Shown: positions 16,284 through 25,040, counted from the stretch's first letter. The stretch: 32,159 bases of DNA from an uncultured bacterium (GCA_903958395.1 CAJBSZ010000478.1:1-32159), one strand, 5' to 3'. Notes: a model not told the origin generated them from the sequence alone. Translations and numbers: made by a program.

Positions 16284-17764
16284 ACTCTCCAGCAACGCTG
16301 ATGCGACGGATGAATGCGGTCATGCTGATCGGGATGGCCCTATGGTACTTTCTCATCCCGGGCGCCATTCTGACATGGGATCTCACCGATCCAGCCCTGC
16401 GTCAACCCACCGGCATTCCTCGCGCGGCCTGGCGTGTTCACAAACATCTTACTTCGCGTTACGAGCAGTGGGCTCGCGAGCGGATAGTCTCCGGCAAGGC
16501 GATGTCGGTCAATTTGTACGATGTCGCGGCCACGGAATGGGCGATGTTCGGTTCGGTATTCTATCTCGCGGCCACGGAGAATCTTCAGAAGGAATGGGCC
16601 AAATATCCCGGCCATCTCACCGAATCCGCACCGGCGGTCTATGCCCGTGGGGCCATTGAGGCCGCCACCGACCTGGTTCTCGATCCAACCCACCACACCT
16701 GGGTTAAAACCCACTGGGGGCCAAACTACCTGCATCGCGAGAACGTCTTCTTTCGGGCCATGCTGATTCAAGCCATGGTCTCCAGGGAGTATCTGATCCG
16801 GGACGGTCGTGATCTGGCGGCCTTGCGGGATCAAGTGGAAACCTTATCCACCGCTCTCGACGCCTCCCCGCATGGCATTCTGAATGACTATCCCGGGGAG
16901 TGTTACCCCATTGACGTCTTCGCAACGGTAGCCATGATCCGGCGGGCTGACGCGTTACTCGGCACCGATCACCGCGCCTTTGCCGAACGGGAGCGGCGCG
17001 CCTTTCAGGGAGCTCTGGTGGATGCCTTTGGTCTGCCTGGCTATTTCGCCAATCCCGAAACCGGCCGCCGTGAAGATCCCTCACGTGGAATAGGGAACTC
17101 CTATGTCTTAATCTATTGCCCGGAGCTTTATCCCGACTTGGCCCCCACGTGGTACAGCAGTTATGTAAGTGGCTTCTGGCAGCAGCGGATCGGTGCCGCC
17201 GGGTTCCGGGAGTATTCCAAGGAGGTGCCCGGCAAAGATTGGTTTTATGATGTGGACGCCGGCCCGGTGATGGCCGGATTTGGACCGGGTGCCAATGCCT
17301 ATGGCGTGGCCGCCGCGCGAGCGAATGGCCGGTTCGATGACGCTTGGACGCTTTCCTCACAAGTCCTGGCCGCTTCCTGGCCTCTACTGAACGGCACCTG
17401 GCTTGGCGCCCGCCTGCTTTCCAGCGCGACGCACGCTCCCTACCTCGGCGAAGCGAACCTGCTCTTTCTTTTTACCACGATGCCCGCCGCAGGTGTTCCT
17501 GTCCGTACCGGTGGACACATGCCTCCCTTTGTTTACGGGTTCCTGATCTTCTATCTGGGAATAGGCCTGACGGTTCTCATCTCTGCCCTCCGCATCTGGC
17601 ACCCAGTAGCCGTTTCGTCAATATCAGCAAGCTTGAGCACGCAATTTGTCATCTGGCTTTTCATGCTTATTGGCGGAGTCATTTTACTAGCCACCCCCCT
17701 TAACACAGCCGGGCTTTTAATGATTCTGGGCGCTCAATTCCTCCCGCGGACTGTCAAACCATGA
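16280..17764 (+). CDS. membrane-anchored protein resembling linalool dehydratase/isomerase (alpha/alpha barrel)
   Basis: A 494-aa protein with an N-terminal helix (residues 13-31), a soluble domain of about 370 residues, and two C-terminal membrane helices ('YGFLIFYLGIGLTVLISAL' and 'FVIWLFMLIGGVILLATPL'). The soluble part resembles, from memory, bacterial linalool dehydratase/isomerase. Matching points are a 'N-x-Y-D' site (Asp81), 'G-x-N-x4-REN' (Glu154-Asn155), and 'GILNDYPGECYPID' (199-212) followed by a GTD-R pattern. In LDI two catalytic cysteines lie in that last segment; here the aligned positions are Asn202 and probably Asp212. The reaction, if any, is therefore likely different, perhaps glycosidase-like. 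Soluble-domain topology (outside or inside) is not clear. It is overlapped by 4 nt on both sides within the exosortase operon. Confidence 0.65.
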   Translation: MNSPATLMRRMNAVMLIGMALWYFLIPGAILTWDLTDPALRQPTGIPRAAWRVHKHLTSRYEQWARERIVSGKAMSVNLYDVAATEWAMFGSVFYLAATENLQKEWAKYPGHLTESAPAVYARGAIEAATDLVLDPTHHTWVKTHWGPNYLHRENVFFRAMLIQAMVSREYLIRDGRDLAALRDQVETLSTALDASPHGILNDYPGECYPIDVFATVAMIRRADALLGTDHRAFAERERRAFQGALVDAFGLPGYFANPETGRREDPSRGIGNSYVLIYCPELYPDLAPTWYSSYVSGFWQQRIGAAGFREYSKEVPGKDWFYDVDAGPVMAGFGPGANAYGVAAARANGRFDDAWTLSSQVLAASWPLLNGTWLGARLLSSATHAPYLGEANLLFLFTTMPAAGVPVRTGGHMPPFVYGFLIFYLGIGLTVLISALRIWHPVAVSSISASLSTQFVIWLFMLIGGVILLATPLNTAGLLMILGAQFLPRTVKP

Positions 17765-18312
17765 GATTACCTGTAACTAAATCCCGCCCACGCATTGTTG
17801 GGATGGGTGTCGCGCTCGCGATGGTTTGTATCGTTTGGGCGGCAACCTCTCCCTTGCCGGTCCGCCGCATGGCTTTCTCTGCTCCCGCCGCGTACCTCGC
17901 GGGGCTCCTGTCGGGCGCCCCATGCGTAAAGGACGGGGATGACTTCCGCCTTCTCGGATCCGATTTGGATCTCACGGTGGTTCCAGCCTGCGCCGCAGTG
18001 GATTATTTCTGCCTGATGACCGGGTTTCTCAGCCTGCTCCTCACGTGGCGTGGACTCAACAGTCGTGCTCACCTTTTTGTGATGCCAGCCGCATGGATCC
18101 TGACCATTCTGATTAACGCCTTACGACTGATCGCATGCTGGCAGACCGACCGCTTGGCGCAGGCTTTTTTACCCCAGTCCGTCTGGCCTGCCACCCACAT
18201 GGTTGTGGGCATCGTCACGTTTCTTACGGGGCTGACCTTCATCTTCTGGCTGATGACATTGAAAACGAGAAAGGATACGACTTATGAATACATCACACGA
18301 GGATCTGACTAA
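17761..18312 (+). CDS. xrtK: exosortase K-type transpeptidase
   Basis: A 183-aa polytopic protein of the exosortase/archaeosortase superfamily, which cleaves C-terminal sorting signals in the membrane. The catalytic triad is visible: Cys77 in 'VVPACAAVDYFCLMTGF', Arg122 in 'LINALRLIACW' and His146 in 'WPATHMVVGIVTFL', each at the usual end of a membrane helix. The short length (most exosortases are about 280 aa or more) and the adjacency to a very long polytopic VIT protein fit the exosortase K/MSEP-CTERM pairing as I recall it. It overlaps the preceding gene by 4 nt. Its last 29 nt overlap the next gene in another frame, where GAGAAAGGA serves as ribosome-binding site. Assignment to subfamily K rests on size and context. 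Confidence 0.82.
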   Translation: MRLPVTKSRPRIVGMGVALAMVCIVWAATSPLPVRRMAFSAPAAYLAGLLSGAPCVKDGDDFRLLGSDLDLTVVPACAAVDYFCLMTGFLSLLLTWRGLNSRAHLFVMPAAWILTILINALRLIACWQTDRLAQAFLPQSVWPATHMVVGIVTFLTGLTFIFWLMTLKTRKDTTYEYITRGSD

Positions 18313-21232
18313 CGACTTGAACTCTGTATGGTTGGGCTGGGCATGGGTTTTACCCCAACTCCTTCTCGTCGGACTCAACTGGCACGCCTGGGTACTGGTT
18401 CAAGGCGACATGTCTCCTGCCCAGACCACTCGGGCGATTACACTCGGCCTTATTGAACTGACTCTCCTGGCCTTCGGCAGCCTCGCCCTGGTGGTACAAC
18501 GGGCGAGGGGGAAACCGATCGGTATTGGCTTGGCCCTTGTGGCGACAGCCTCCCATATCGCCTATCTGTGGTTGTTCATCCAAAGCATCGACCGTTTGTT
18601 ACCGGCAACCGTATCACTCTGGATGCTGCCGCCGTCGGAACTGACCTTCTATCAATTCTCATTAATGATGCCAGCCATCTTCCTGATGCTTGTACGTCTG
18701 GCGCGGATCAAGCTCAGCGTATCACCCTCCGCGGATGTCGGGATTTCCATCGCCACCATTGTCCTCATTCCCGCCGGAGTCTTCATTTTCGGGTCCATTG
18801 CAGCCCGTCTCACACGAACCTTCACCTGGCATGATTCTTTTCAGTACCTGCTTATTGCCGCCATAGTGGCCGGAACTGCCTTTATTCTGATCGCCACACT
18901 CCGGCTGATCCTGCGGCTACACGATCTGATACTACGCCGGAGCTGGTCCGAGTGGGTGCTCCCGCTTGCCGCCGGATTCGCGGCGCCACTGGCTGGCCTG
19001 GCGCTGAATGCCACCATTCCTTTTCCGTATGACTTTCAGGATGTATCGGTGTATCTCATGACTATCCTGAACGCCATCGCGCTGCTGATCCCATTCCGCC
19101 CGGGCACCCGGTGGGCTCTTCCGGGCTGGCTCGCCCGCGCGGTATTCTACCCGTTTACGGTCTATTTCTTTCTGGTGTTCCTGCCCTTCCTGCCGCTTTC
19201 CCTGTTGGCCATGATTGCGGCCGGGGCCGGATTCCTGATCCTTGCGCCTCTCTTCTTGTTTGCCATCCACACCCGCCGCCTTATTGATCAGGGTCGGCTG
19301 CTGGCGACGCACTATGGCGCCCGCCGCCTAGGTGTGATGTTTGTCGCGTGCCTCCTGATGCTGCCTGCCGCGATGATGCTTCGAAACGAGATCGATCGGC
19401 GCACATTGACCCGCGCCGTGGATGCGGTGTTCAGTCCTGACTACACCGCCACCCGGGTTGCCGTTAAGGCGGCCCCACTCCGCAGGGCCCTTGACCGCAT
19501 GGATGAGATGAAGCAGGGCATCTACCTGCCTTATGTGTCCGATGCCTATGATGCCATGGTCTTTCACGGGATGGTGTTGCCGGATGTGAAGGCCGACCTC
19601 ATCCGGGAAAGCCTGCTCGGGAAAGTAAAAGACACCTCCCCGAAGTCCAGTCTATGGGGCAATGGTTTCCTGGGAGGGCGCAACCGGAACCTGCGCCAGA
19701 CTCGGGGCGGCAACGTCACCCGCGGGGTGGTGGTGGCCTCACATGAAACGCAAAGCCAGGCGACCAATGGCATGACGGAAACCGAAGTCCGGTTTGTGCT
19801 GGAGAATCGCGGCGGTGCGAATGGTGAGTTCTCTGAAAGGATTGCAGTCCCCGAGGGCGTTCTGGTAACCGGTTTTTGGCTTGATGTCAACGGCACCAGC
19901 AAACCGGCTCAACTCCGTGAACGGAAGGCGGCAACCTGGGTGTATGAAATGATCCGGGACATGACTCGCCGTGATCCCGGACTGGTCGTCTATGAAGATG
20001 GCCAGCATATCCGCCTGCGGGTGTATCCTTTCGCATCCAACGAGAAGCGGAAATGCGGCCTGCGCTTCCGTTTCCCGTCCATGTTGCACCCGTCCATCCG
20101 GTTCGCCAATACCTCGATCCCTCTTGATCTATCCCCTGCGTCGTCTGAGCCCATTTCCGTCGTTGCCCCACTGGCAGGCGGCGGGACCGCTCTGATCATA
20201 CCCGCCAGTGTCATAACCAACTGGCCTTCCTTACGACGCGGTGTCGTGGCACACCTGATCCTTGACCACTCATCCTGTGCAGAAACCAATCGGGCGGTCA
20301 TCGCTGAGAAGGCCCGTGCCGCATTGGCCTCGTTGCCGCCTTCCATTGGCCGGGTGCGGATCACCTGGGCAAATTATGAGCAGGAAGATTTTCCAGGTGA
20401 ACCGCTGTCACGTGAAGCGGCGATGGCGGCCATTCAGCGGGGCGGAACGCTCCCCTGCAGGGGCGGCTTCTGTCCCGAACGAGTCATCGCACGTGTGCTC
20501 ATTGACCAACAGTCGGTGGCACACACCCCTGAACCGGCGGGGGTTGCCACACTCTTTCTGGTCATCCCGTCACCGGGCTCTATTCCGGTACAGTCCATCA
20601 GTTTGGCGCCCTTTACCCGGCTGGCCCCCGATCTGCCCGTCTACGCCCTTTTGGGCAGCAATGGATGGTGCCGCGTCTCGTTTCACGACGCACCATCAAC
20701 TCCGGCACAACCTGCAGAGTTTATTCCGTCCGACATCGTGGCCTTGCGCCATGGCTCCAAGACGATCTGCGTGAGTTCCGACAAAAACTCGCTTATTTTT
20801 GCCCCTATTTCCGATCCGGCGGGCTGGCAGCGATGGAATCCGGCAACCGGTCAGTTCGAGACTCTCGAGGCTCACACTGTCTGCCATGACAAGGCCTATC
20901 TGGCAGGGCTCTCGCTGTGGTCACGCCATCGTGCTCTGGTCTGGACCCCTGCAGCCGTGGATGCCGCCTTGCCAGACTTGATCAAGGATACACGCACCGC
21001 AGGGCTGCTCATTCCGGAGGCGGCATTCATTGTGTTGGAAGCCCAGTCGCAGGACGTGATGCTGGCGCGCAAGGAAAATCAATCCCTGAATGCTAATCAC
21101 GCTCTGGAATTCGATAATGCAAAAAACGAAAAAGCCCCCGCTCCCCCCGCCGTCTGGCTCATCCTCCCCGCCCTCGGGCTCTTGTGGCAGCGCAGGAGGA
21201 GCGGGAGACTTCAGGTTCGCCAAAGTTCTTGA
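18284..21232 (+). CDS. MSEP-CTERM-type polytopic VIT-domain protein, exosortase substrate
   Basis: A 982-aa protein. Residues 1 to about 370 hold ten or more membrane helices. Residues about 490-610 form a VIT-like domain ('TETEVRFVLENRGGANGEF', 'RERKAATWVYEMIRDMTRRD', 'DPGLVVYEDGQHIRLRVYPF'), a module usually placed before von Willebrand A domains. The rest (about 640-930) is predicted extracytoplasmic. The last 35 residues (948-982) have the three-part sorting-signal plan: a Pro-rich stretch (EKAPAPPAVW), a hydrophobic helix (LILPALGLLW) and a basic end (QRRRSGR). The literal MSEP motif is absent. Its position directly after the exosortase, with a 29-nt overlap, marks it as the dedicated substrate. 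Known members of this kind are long and multi-spanning; their function is unknown. Confidence 0.8.
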   Translation: MNTSHEDLTNDLNSVWLGWAWVLPQLLLVGLNWHAWVLVQGDMSPAQTTRAITLGLIELTLLAFGSLALVVQRARGKPIGIGLALVATASHIAYLWLFIQSIDRLLPATVSLWMLPPSELTFYQFSLMMPAIFLMLVRLARIKLSVSPSADVGISIATIVLIPAGVFIFGSIAARLTRTFTWHDSFQYLLIAAIVAGTAFILIATLRLILRLHDLILRRSWSEWVLPLAAGFAAPLAGLALNATIPFPYDFQDVSVYLMTILNAIALLIPFRPGTRWALPGWLARAVFYPFTVYFFLVFLPFLPLSLLAMIAAGAGFLILAPLFLFAIHTRRLIDQGRLLATHYGARRLGVMFVACLLMLPAAMMLRNEIDRRTLTRAVDAVFSPDYTATRVAVKAAPLRRALDRMDEMKQGIYLPYVSDAYDAMVFHGMVLPDVKADLIRESLLGKVKDTSPKSSLWGNGFLGGRNRNLRQTRGGNVTRGVVVASHETQSQATNGMTETEVRFVLENRGGANGEFSERIAVPEGVLVTGFWLDVNGTSKPAQLRERKAATWVYEMIRDMTRRDPGLVVYEDGQHIRLRVYPFASNEKRKCGLRFRFPSMLHPSIRFANTSIPLDLSPASSEPISVVAPLAGGGTALIIPASVITNWPSLRRGVVAHLILDHSSCAETNRAVIAEKARAALASLPPSIGRVRITWANYEQEDFPGEPLSREAAMAAIQRGGTLPCRGGFCPERVIARVLIDQQSVAHTPEPAGVATLFLVIPSPGSIPVQSISLAPFTRLAPDLPVYALLGSNGWCRVSFHDAPSTPAQPAEFIPSDIVALRHGSKTICVSSDKNSLIFAPISDPAGWQRWNPATGQFETLEAHTVCHDKAYLAGLSLWSRHRALVWTPAAVDAALPDLIKDTRTAGLLIPEAAFIVLEAQSQDVMLARKENQSLNANHALEFDNAKNEKAPAPPAVWLILPALGLLWQRRRSGRLQVRQSS

Positions 21233-21303
21233 TTCGGAGGGTATGACGTCTATACTCCATGGCCGTGTTGTGTTCCCCGGCCGCTTTATATTCAGGAGAC
21301 GTC

Positions 21304-22881
21304 ATGAAAAAAGTTCTGATCCCGACCAAGCTTGATAAAATCGCCCAGGATATCCTTAAGGCCAGCGGGCATTATGCGGTTTACCAGGATGATGGTGGCG
21401 ATGTGGCTGCATTGGCGGCCAAGTATCCCGATGCTTATGCGCTGATTGTCCGTAGCGAGGCGGTTACTGCCGCCATCATGGACATGCTTCCCGGATTGAA
21501 GGTCGTGATCCGTGCCGGCGCCGGGTACAACACCATTGACACGAAGACTGCTCGAAAGCGGGGTATCGACGTCATGAACACCCCGGGCGCGAATTCCAAT
21601 GGCGTGGCCGAGGAAGTGGTCGCGCTGATGCTGGCCGATGCCCGCCACCTGATCAAGGCTGATGCCTCCTGCCGGGCCGGGGAGTGGGAGAAGAAGGCGT
21701 TCATGGGGCGGGAAGTGGCGGGCAAGACCGTGGGGCTCGTGGGCCTCGGCAATATCGGGCGCCTGGTGGTAAAACGGTTATCCGGATTTGACTGCAAATT
21801 CCTGGGCTATGATCCGCTGATTTCGGCGGAGCGTGCGGCGGCAATGGATGTTGAACTGGTTGACTTGGAAACCCTGTTCAGTCAATCGGACTATGTGTCG
21901 CTTCACATTCCCGAGACGCCTGAAACAAAAAAAATGATCGGGACCAAGCTGCTGTCGCTGATGAAGAAGGGCGCGACGATTGTCAACTGCGCACGGGCAG
22001 GCGTGATCGACGAGGATGCCTTGCGCAAGACCAAGGCGGAGAAGGGGCTGCGGTTCCTGAATGACGTGTATCCCAAGGATGAGGCCGGGCCAAAGACGGT
22101 TGTGGATATCGCCGATATCATGGTGCCGCATCTCGGCGCGAGCACGAAGGAAGCGAACTCCATGGCGGCCCGCCGGGCGGCCGAGCAGTTGATCGAGTTG
22201 GATGAGAAGGGCGTCACCTCTTACATTGTCAACCGTGACATTCCCGAGGGCCTGGATGAGGCCTACTGCATGCTGGCCAACACGATTGCCCGCGTTGCCA
22301 TTCATGTTCTCGGAAAAGAAACGAACCTGAAGCAGATTGAGACGAGTTGTTACGGCTCGCTCAAGCCCTATGGAAACTGGCTGATCGTGCCGGTGGTGTC
22401 GGCGATGTGGAACGAATTTGACCGATCCATGGATTCAAAGGCGGCTCAACAGTTCCTGAAGGGACGCGGAATTGACTATCAGAACCGCGAGACGGATGAG
22501 AAAAAGGCCTTCGCAAATTCCATGACGATAGACCTGACCGGGACCGTTGATGTGTCAACGCTGAGGCAGGTGAGTGTCCGGGGCACGGTAGCCGAGGGCA
22601 CCATCATGATTTCGCGGATCAACCAGTTTGAGAAGCTCTATTTTGAGCCGAGCGGCCATGTGGTCTGCTTCCAGTACAAGGATCGGCCCGGTGTGGTCGG
22701 TCATGTGGGAGCGGCCCTGGCTGATGCCAGCCTGAACATCGAGGATGTCCGGCACTCGCATCATTCCCAGACCGACCAGTCCCTGGCCATCTTCAGGCTC
22801 AATGCCCCGGCTCCAGCCGCCGTGATTCAGAAGATCGCCCGTGAAATCAAGGCCGTCATGGCCTTCGGCGCGACCCTGTAA
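21304..22881 (+). CDS. serA: D-3-phosphoglycerate dehydrogenase, long form with ACT domain
   Basis: The first enzyme of serine biosynthesis, oxidising 3-phosphoglycerate with NAD. The 525-aa product has the substrate/nucleotide-binding two-domain core with the NAD motif 'GLVGLGNIGRLVV' (about residues 143-156), 'VNCARAGVIDEDAL', and the catalytic His in 'MVPHLGASTKEAN'. An intervening domain of about 130 residues and a C-terminal ACT domain follow ('FQYKDRPGVVGHVGAALADA', from about 454). ACT domains commonly mediate serine feedback. The ATG at 21304 is chosen because CAGGAG lies 8 nt upstream; an in-frame start at 21259 has no such site. It lies 72 nt after the exosortase substrate gene and may have its own promoter. 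Confidence 0.96.
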   Translation: MKKVLIPTKLDKIAQDILKASGHYAVYQDDGGDVAALAAKYPDAYALIVRSEAVTAAIMDMLPGLKVVIRAGAGYNTIDTKTARKRGIDVMNTPGANSNGVAEEVVALMLADARHLIKADASCRAGEWEKKAFMGREVAGKTVGLVGLGNIGRLVVKRLSGFDCKFLGYDPLISAERAAAMDVELVDLETLFSQSDYVSLHIPETPETKKMIGTKLLSLMKKGATIVNCARAGVIDEDALRKTKAEKGLRFLNDVYPKDEAGPKTVVDIADIMVPHLGASTKEANSMAARRAAEQLIELDEKGVTSYIVNRDIPEGLDEAYCMLANTIARVAIHVLGKETNLKQIETSCYGSLKPYGNWLIVPVVSAMWNEFDRSMDSKAAQQFLKGRGIDYQNRETDEKKAFANSMTIDLTGTVDVSTLRQVSVRGTVAEGTIMISRINQFEKLYFEPSGHVVCFQYKDRPGVVGHVGAALADASLNIEDVRHSHHSQTDQSLAIFRLNAPAPAAVIQKIAREIKAVMAFGATL

Positions 22882-22952
22882 CTCTCCGGGAAGAAAGAGA
22901 AGCTTCACCACGGAGGCGGCCGGAGGGTTGAGGGAGAGGGGGACAAGGAAAA

Positions 22953-23006
22953 TGTTTACGTCATTTTATGCGGCGGGAGTACCCGTCGCATAAAATGACG
23001 TAAACA
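22953..23006. repeat. 54-nt palindrome, first unit of the composite element
   Basis: GTTTACGTCATTTTATGCG (22954-22972) pairs with its exact complement at 22987-23005 around GCGGGAGTACCCGT, which itself can pair. The stem is 19-20 bp without mismatch. Confidence 0.9.
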
Positions 23007-23098
23007 CCATCCCCGGAGAAAGAGCAGGCGAGGACGGTTTTTCCATCGTGATAAGCAACACTGGAGTGGCCTGCTTTCCCCCTATCCCTCGTAGGAGG

Positions 23099-23152
23099 TG
23101 TTTTGCGATTTTACAAAAGGGTGTACCCGCAATTTTGAAAAATCGCAAAACA
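23099..23152. repeat. 54-nt palindrome, second unit of the composite element
   Basis: TGTTTTGCGATTTT at the left pairs with AAAATCGCAAAACA at the right. An inner CAAAA/TTTTG stem follows one mismatched base, and the centre contains GGGTGTACCC. The total length equals that of the first unit, but the arm sequence is different. Confidence 0.85.
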
Positions 23153-23198
23153 TTTTCTTCCTCTCCCTCAAACCTCCGACCCTCCGTGGTAAATCTTT

Positions 23199-25040
23199 TT
23201 ACTCGGCTTCGGGGAAGAGCATGGAATTGCTGAATTCGAGGTGGAAGTCGGGGTCTAGTGACAGGTCGACATGACGAACCTGTTTGACCACCCGGGCGGC
23301 ATAGTCTTTTTCCTGAGTCGAGAGCAGGACGCGCTTGGCGCCGAAGGATGACGTGTTTCCGACGAAGCGGATTTTGTCGCAGGAGATGGGTGGCAGCATT
23401 CCGATGCGGCGGGCATGATTCCGCCGGATGAAATTGCCAAACCCACCTGCCAGTAGGATGGCCCCGAGCTGTGAAGCCTCAAGCCCCGCCATTTTCAGGA
23501 GAATGTTGATTCCCGCCCGTATGGCGGCGTTGGCCAGTTGCAGTTCCCGGATATCACGCTGGTAAAGAAGAATCGGCGAGCCGGTTGCCGATTCTTCTTT
23601 GGGGACGAGCAGGAAATGAGTCTCCCCCTTGTCCATCACCAATCGCTCGCGAAGTGCGGAGGGGAGGGTTGCCGGAACCTCATCGGGAGGCAAGACCCGG
23701 CCGGTCATATCCAGGATTCCCACCCGCAACAGTTCCGCCACGATGTCGATCAGACCCGTACCGCATAATCCTGCCGGCTTTGTGTTTCCAATGACATTGA
23801 GTCTGACGTCCCCGTCGAGGATCACTTTCTCGATGGCTCCGCTTGTCGCTCTCATGCCGTTGGTGATTCGGGCGCCTTCAAAGGCGGGGCCGGCCGCCAC
23901 GGAGGTGGCAAAGAGTACAGAGCCGTGTTTCAAAACAATTTCCCCGTTGGTGCCGATATCCACCAGCAGGGTGGGTTCAGTAAAGCGGTCGAGCCGGGTA
24001 GCGACAATGCCAGCCGTAGTGTCGCCCCCTACAAATCCGCCGATCTGCGGGAAGACGGTGATTTTAGCATAAGGATGGACATGGAGCGGAAGATCCCGGG
24101 CCGTGAACTCGAGTGCATCCCGGAAGGCCGGGGCAAAAGGGAGTTCTCCCAGCGCTGAGGGGTCAATGCCACAGAGAATTTGCTGCATGGTCGTGTTCCC
24201 TGCAAAGACGACCTCATAGACGGACAGGCGGCTGATCCGGGTTTTCCGTTCCAGTTCATCAATGATCCGGTTGATCCCCTCCAGGACAGCCGATTGGAGT
24301 TGAGCCAGTCCGCCTTTTTCGACGCGGCATTTCTGGATTCGGGAGATGACGTCATCCCCGAAGGAGGTTTGTGGATTGACCCGTGCGGCGACCGCGACAT
24401 CGGTTCCTGTCAGAAGGTCCACCAGGGTTCCCACCAGGGTGGTGCTGCCAATATCGAAGGCAATTCCATAGCAGGCGGAGGAGGTGTCGTCGGGTTCCAG
24501 CGCGATCACATCATGATCCGCCTGGACGACGGTCATGAGGCCGTTGGATGAACGCAGGATAGTCGGCAGGGATTTAAGTGCAAAAAGAGTCAGTGGCGCA
24601 GAGATGCCGGCCGCCTGAATGCGTTCAAGGTCAGAGCGGGTTTCGTGAGGGGAGGGGGGGGGGATCTTGAAAACTTTTTTGCTGACGCGGGGTTTGACTT
24701 CGCGCGTCTCGCCGGAGTCGCCGGTCAGGATTTGCTGATGGGCCTGAAATAGGGAGCTTTCGGGGACTTCAATGGTGATGGGGCCGGTGATGCGGGCCAG
24801 GCAGGCAAGACGGGCTCCCTCATCGGTGCGGACTTTTCCAAGAGCCGAGATTTCCTGTTCAGTAGCCGGGCAGGTTCCGCTCCGGATCAGGATGACGCAT
24901 TTTGCGCATTTCGCTGTTCCGCCGCAGGGAGTGTGAATGATGAATCCGGCCAGGGCGGCAGCCTCGAGTATGACGGTTCCAGGCAGGGCGTGGACGATTC
25001 GCCCGGATGGCTGAAAGACGATTTTAACTTCCTTGCTCAT
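23199..25040 (-). CDS. RACo-like [2Fe-2S]/ASKHA protein (corrinoid activation, DUF4445)
   Basis: A 613-aa protein of the reductive activator of corrinoid proteins family, which uses ATP to drive re-reduction of inactivated Co(II) corrinoids to Co(I). The N-terminal ferredoxin domain has four cluster ligands: Cys39, Cys45, Cys48 and Cys80 (PCGGTAKCAKC, then LACLAR). A linker and an ASKHA ATPase fold follow: 'GIAFDIGSTTLVGTLVDL', 'VVFAGNTTMQQILCGID', 'LLVDIGTNGEIVL' and 'ILLAGGFGNFI'. The start is at 25040 because this ATG overlaps the upstream stop by 4 nt (ATGA); a start at 25076 would extend 36 nt into the CsgG-like gene. A UroD-type methyltransferase with HxC...C residues lies about 5.6 kb to the right, a plausible partner. 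It follows the CsgG-like gene in the same transcript. Confidence 0.88.
   Translation of the reverse strand: MSKEVKIVFQPSGRIVHALPGTVILEAAALAGFIIHTPCGGTAKCAKCVILIRSGTCPATEQEISALGKVRTDEGARLACLARITGPITIEVPESSLFQAHQQILTGDSGETREVKPRVSKKVFKIPPPSPHETRSDLERIQAAGISAPLTLFALKSLPTILRSSNGLMTVVQADHDVIALEPDDTSSACYGIAFDIGSTTLVGTLVDLLTGTDVAVAARVNPQTSFGDDVISRIQKCRVEKGGLAQLQSAVLEGINRIIDELERKTRISRLSVYEVVFAGNTTMQQILCGIDPSALGELPFAPAFRDALEFTARDLPLHVHPYAKITVFPQIGGFVGGDTTAGIVATRLDRFTEPTLLVDIGTNGEIVLKHGSVLFATSVAAGPAFEGARITNGMRATSGAIEKVILDGDVRLNVIGNTKPAGLCGTGLIDIVAELLRVGILDMTGRVLPPDEVPATLPSALRERLVMDKGETHFLLVPKEESATGSPILLYQRDIRELQLANAAIRAGINILLKMAGLEASQLGAILLAGGFGNFIRRNHARRIGMLPPISCDKIRFVGNTSSFGAKRVLLSTQEKDYAARVVKQVRHVDLSLDPDFHLEFSNSMLFPEAE

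Larger units (their letters stand above)
22904..23193. repeat. 290-bp composite palindromic element with imperfect outer inverted repeats
   Basis: Outer arms at 22904-22952 and about 23153-23193 are imperfectly complementary (left TTCACCACGGAGG..., right ...CCTCCGTGGTAAA; both include GTTGAGGGAGAGG-type stretches). Inside lie two 54-nt near-perfect palindromes (22953-23006 and 23099-23152), separated by 92 nt without coding sequence. Both begin TGTTT and end AAACA with a GCGGG-type/GTACCC centre, but their arms differ. The element fills the gap between serA and the RACo-like gene. MITE or REPIN-like origin is an inference, and it may also act as a two-way terminator. Confidence 0.7.

Noticed and set aside
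22953-23152. CRISPR array or integron attC sites
   Set aside because: The two palindromes are not direct repeats, have different arms, and lack the attC core sites; no cas or integrase gene is present.
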